The position numbers were made by a program, and so were the translations under genes. Shown piece after piece: positions 62,083 through 64,000 of a stretch of DNA of 64,000 nucleotides; position 1 is the first letter of the stretch; every line of letters starts with the position of its first letter. The notes beneath the pieces were generated by a model. That model was given only the letters and a program-made list of their open reading frames with translations. It was not told the DNA's origin and ran no database searches. Source of the stretch: AP-15 sp963733945 (lineage in GTDB: Bacteria; Pseudomonadota; Alphaproteobacteria; ATCC43930; CGMCC-115725); the NCBI GenBank assembly GCA_963733945.1, contig CAVTFD010000016.1, forward strand, positions 1 through 64,000. The letters run 5' to 3'.

Positions 62083-62313
62083 CAATCACCTTTGGGTCCC
62101 TGACATATCTATAATTCCTCCTGATCGGGGCAATCCCCATGCCAATGCCGATCCGGCGGGGGTTCGCCACGGCGTATGGCCCAGGCGCTACGCAAAGTCG
62201 CGTCTGTCATCGGGCATGCCCTGAACCAATTTGTTGCGTCGCTGCGACCGGGCTGCGGTGTAGTACGACAGCGCCAAATTGGGCATCGCCCCGCGGGCGA
62301 TATTAGGAGAAGA
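62083..62313. other. Divergent intergenic region before the bdhA-like stub
   Basis: About 230 bases. TATAAT at 62110-62115 is a possible -10 box, but no good -35 precedes it. A small GGGG-CAAT-CCCC hairpin lies near 62130. No gene is supported. Confidence 0.4.
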
Positions 62314-62412
62314 ATGATGCTCAAAGGTAAAACTGCAATTGTCATTGGGTCGACCAGCGGGATCGGCGTCGCGACCGCGCCCGCAGCCGCGGGGCGTTTG
62401 CCGGCGGCTTGA
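62314..62412 (+). pseudogene. bdhA: Truncated N-terminus of a 3-hydroxybutyrate dehydrogenase-like SDR
   Basis: A 32-codon frame reads MMLKGKTAIVIGSTSGIG, then VATAPAAAGRLPAA and TGA. MLKGKxAxVxGSTSGIG is the start of 3-hydroxybutyrate dehydrogenase and related short-chain dehydrogenases. It has a strong ribosome site (TAGGAGAAG), but the protein ends after the first cofactor motif. The remainder of the gene is absent, and hss starts 57 nt after the stop. The symbol marks likely origin only. Confidence 0.65.
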
Positions 62413-62468
62413 CATGGCTCCTCGCCGACCATAGGGGTTCCATCCTCCCTAATTGGCGCTGGACAATC

Positions 62469-63884
62469 ATGTTCGACAACAAGCACGCCGCTTTCCCCGG
62501 GCGTCTGGTGATCGTCGGCTTTGGCAGCATCGGCCGAGGCGTCCTGCCGCTGCTGCTCCGCCATCTCGACATTCGCGCGGATCAGATCACGATCGTCACC
62601 GCCGAGCCGCACGGACACGATGTCGCCGCCGAGTACGGCGTGGCCTTTGTCGAGACAATCCTGACCCGTGACAACTATCGGGCCGCACTCGAACCCCGGA
62701 TCGGCCGTGGCGATTTCCTGCTCAACCTGTCGGTCGACGTGGCGAGCACGGCTTTGGTCGAATTGTGCCAGCAAACCGGCGCGCTTTACCTCGATACCTG
62801 CATCGAGCCATGGCCGGGCGGGTACACCGATCGAAACTTGCCGCCATCGGCCCGCTCGAACTATGCGCTGCGCGAAAGTGCGTTGGCGCTGCGCCGTCGT
62901 TTTCCGCGAGGTCCAACCGCGGTCCTGACCCACGGTGCCAATCCGGGCCTCGTGTCGCATTTCGTCAAGCGGGCCCTGGTCGATCTGGCCCGGGACTCCG
63001 GAGTGGACATCAGCATTCCCAGCACACGCCGCGATTGGGCCCGTCTCGCCCAGCGTCTCGGCATAAAGGTCATCCATGTCGCCGAGCGCGATACGCAGGT
63101 CGCGATGACGCCGAAGGAACCGGGCGAATTCGTCAACACCTGGTCGATCGACGGCTTTGTCAGCGAGGGCTCGCAGCCCGCGGAACTCGGCTGGGGGACG
63201 CATGAACGGCATTTCCCGAAAGATGGCGGTCGCCACGATTTCGGCTGCGGGGCGGCCATCTATCTGCTGCGCCCCGGAGCGGCAACCCGCGTGCGGAGTT
63301 GGACGCCGCTCGAGGGGCCCTACCACGGATTTCTGATCACCCACGGCGAGTCGATCTCCATCGCCGATTTTCTGACCGTTGCCGACGGCGGCGAGGTGCG
63401 TTTCCGCCCAACCTGCCACTATGCCTACCATCCCTGCGACGACGCGGTTCTCAGCTTGCACGAACTCGCCGGCAAAAATTGGCTGCTCCAGGATCGTAAA
63501 CGACTGATGATGGCCGAGATCACCGCGGGAACCGATGAGCTCGGGGTCCTGCTGATGGGCATGCCCAAGGGGGTCTATTGGTTCGGCTCTCGGCTGACGA
63601 TCGAAGAGGCTCGGCGGGTGGCGCCGCACAACAACGCCACGTCACTGCAGGTGACCGCGGCGGTGCTGGCCGGGGTTGTGTGGGCGCTCGAGCATCCACG
63701 TCAAGGCGTCGTCGAGCCCGAGGATCTGGACTTCGAGGGTATTCTCGAGATCGCCCGCCCCTATCTTGGTGAGATTGTCGGGGTCTATGGCGACTGGACC
63801 CCGCTCGCCGGTCGCGAAACCCTTTTTCCAGAGGACCTCGACCGCGACGACCCTTGGCAATTCAAAAACCTCCGCGTCGTCTGA
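62469..63884 (+). CDS. hss: Homospermidine synthase
   Basis: The 471-residue enzyme makes sym-homospermidine from putrescine in an NAD-dependent reaction (EC 2.5.1.44). It has the N-terminal Rossmann motif VIVGFGSIGRGVLPLLLRH, LYLDTCIEPWPGGY, THGANPGLVSHFVKRAL, TWSIDGFVSEGSQPAELGWG and GPYHGFLITHGESISIADF, matching the bacterial family along its whole length. ATG 62469 has no clear ribosome site, so it may rely on reinitiation from the stub just upstream; a TTG at 62409 overlapping the stub's stop is an alternative start. Confidence 0.94.
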   Translation: MFDNKHAAFPGRLVIVGFGSIGRGVLPLLLRHLDIRADQITIVTAEPHGHDVAAEYGVAFVETILTRDNYRAALEPRIGRGDFLLNLSVDVASTALVELCQQTGALYLDTCIEPWPGGYTDRNLPPSARSNYALRESALALRRRFPRGPTAVLTHGANPGLVSHFVKRALVDLARDSGVDISIPSTRRDWARLAQRLGIKVIHVAERDTQVAMTPKEPGEFVNTWSIDGFVSEGSQPAELGWGTHERHFPKDGGRHDFGCGAAIYLLRPGAATRVRSWTPLEGPYHGFLITHGESISIADFLTVADGGEVRFRPTCHYAYHPCDDAVLSLHELAGKNWLLQDRKRLMMAEITAGTDELGVLLMGMPKGVYWFGSRLTIEEARRVAPHNNATSLQVTAAVLAGVVWALEHPRQGVVEPEDLDFEGILEIARPYLGEIVGVYGDWTPLAGRETLFPEDLDRDDPWQFKNLRVV

Positions 63885-64000
63885 CCAGGCGCCCCGGCCG
63901 CGATCGTTGGCCATCGACGTGCAACGAGCGATTAAATAAGGGCTATCTACAACCGCCTTGAGAAGACCGGCGATAAAGCAGCGTGTTTGGCGCGCTCGAC
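63885..64000. other. Right-edge non-coding sequence
   Basis: The last 116 bases after hss contain no open frame that I can support and no clear terminator. Confidence 0.4.

Noticed and set aside
1..64000. CRISPR arrays, insertion sequences or prophage
   Set aside because: No regularly spaced repeats of CRISPR type, no transposase or integrase and no phage structural gene were seen on either strand.

Overview
The window is GC-rich chromosomal DNA from an alphaproteobacterium, most likely of Rhodospirillales type. The lineage call is inferred from gene content: a SciP/DUF1153 cell-cycle regulator, PhaR with phaAB, a glnB-glnA pair, ThiO-S-G, a TIGR01459 HAD protein, homospermidine synthase and Flp pilins. 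Genes are densely packed, many overlap by 4 nt, and GTG or TTG starts are frequent. I see no phage, no intact insertion sequence, no CRISPR array, no rRNA and no tRNA.

Layout. 1-1.4 kb: glnA (cut by the left edge) and glnB behind a sigma54-type promoter. 1.4-6.5 kb: an aminotransferase, a two-component flavin monooxygenase with its reductase, and a secreted propeller-like protein behind an unusual repeat-rich promoter. 7-10.3 kb: a livHMGF-type transporter operon without a binding protein. 10.5-14 kb: a lipoprotein, a Nudix hydrolase and thiC under a TPP riboswitch. 14-17.5 kb: polyhydroxybutyrate genes phaA, phaB and phaR. 17.5-20.3 kb: trpF-trpB-trpA. 20.8-25.3 kb: sciP, a GT87 membrane protein, three Flp pilins and recQ. 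25.4-29.8 kb: cell-wall enzymes and small metabolic genes. 29.85-32.45 kb: a monomeric isocitrate dehydrogenase gene flanked by the two ends of a destroyed dimeric icd gene. 32.9-37.3 kb: LOG, AlkA-like glycosylase, rhomboid and thiO-thiS-thiG. 37.7-39.1 kb: the CoA-transferase scoAB. 39.7-44.5 kb: the prkA-yeaH-spoVR stress operon. 44.5-49.4 kb: tsaD, gpsA, clpS, clpA. 49.4-55.4 kb: a FemAB-like protein, a DegP-like protease, cbpA-cbpM and terB. 55.4-63.9 kb: dinG, pyrD, a HAD hydrolase, an EEP-family phosphatase or nuclease, and homospermidine synthase behind a truncated bdhA-like stub.

How the genes fit together. Carbon storage is a theme: phaA/phaB make 3-hydroxybutyryl-CoA, PhaR would regulate granules, and ScoAB could reactivate acetoacetate from degraded polymer. 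The recognisable start of a 3-hydroxybutyrate dehydrogenase survives only as a stub upstream of hss. Nitrogen control appears through glnBA and through sigma54-like motifs before both glnB and prkA. Protein quality control is well represented (clpSA, DegP-like, CbpA/CbpM).

The most striking observation is an apparent in-place replacement of isocitrate dehydrogenase. The monomeric NADP enzyme sits, in the same orientation, between the 5' and 3' ends of the unrelated dimeric icd gene; the 5' end carries a stop codon and a frameshift.
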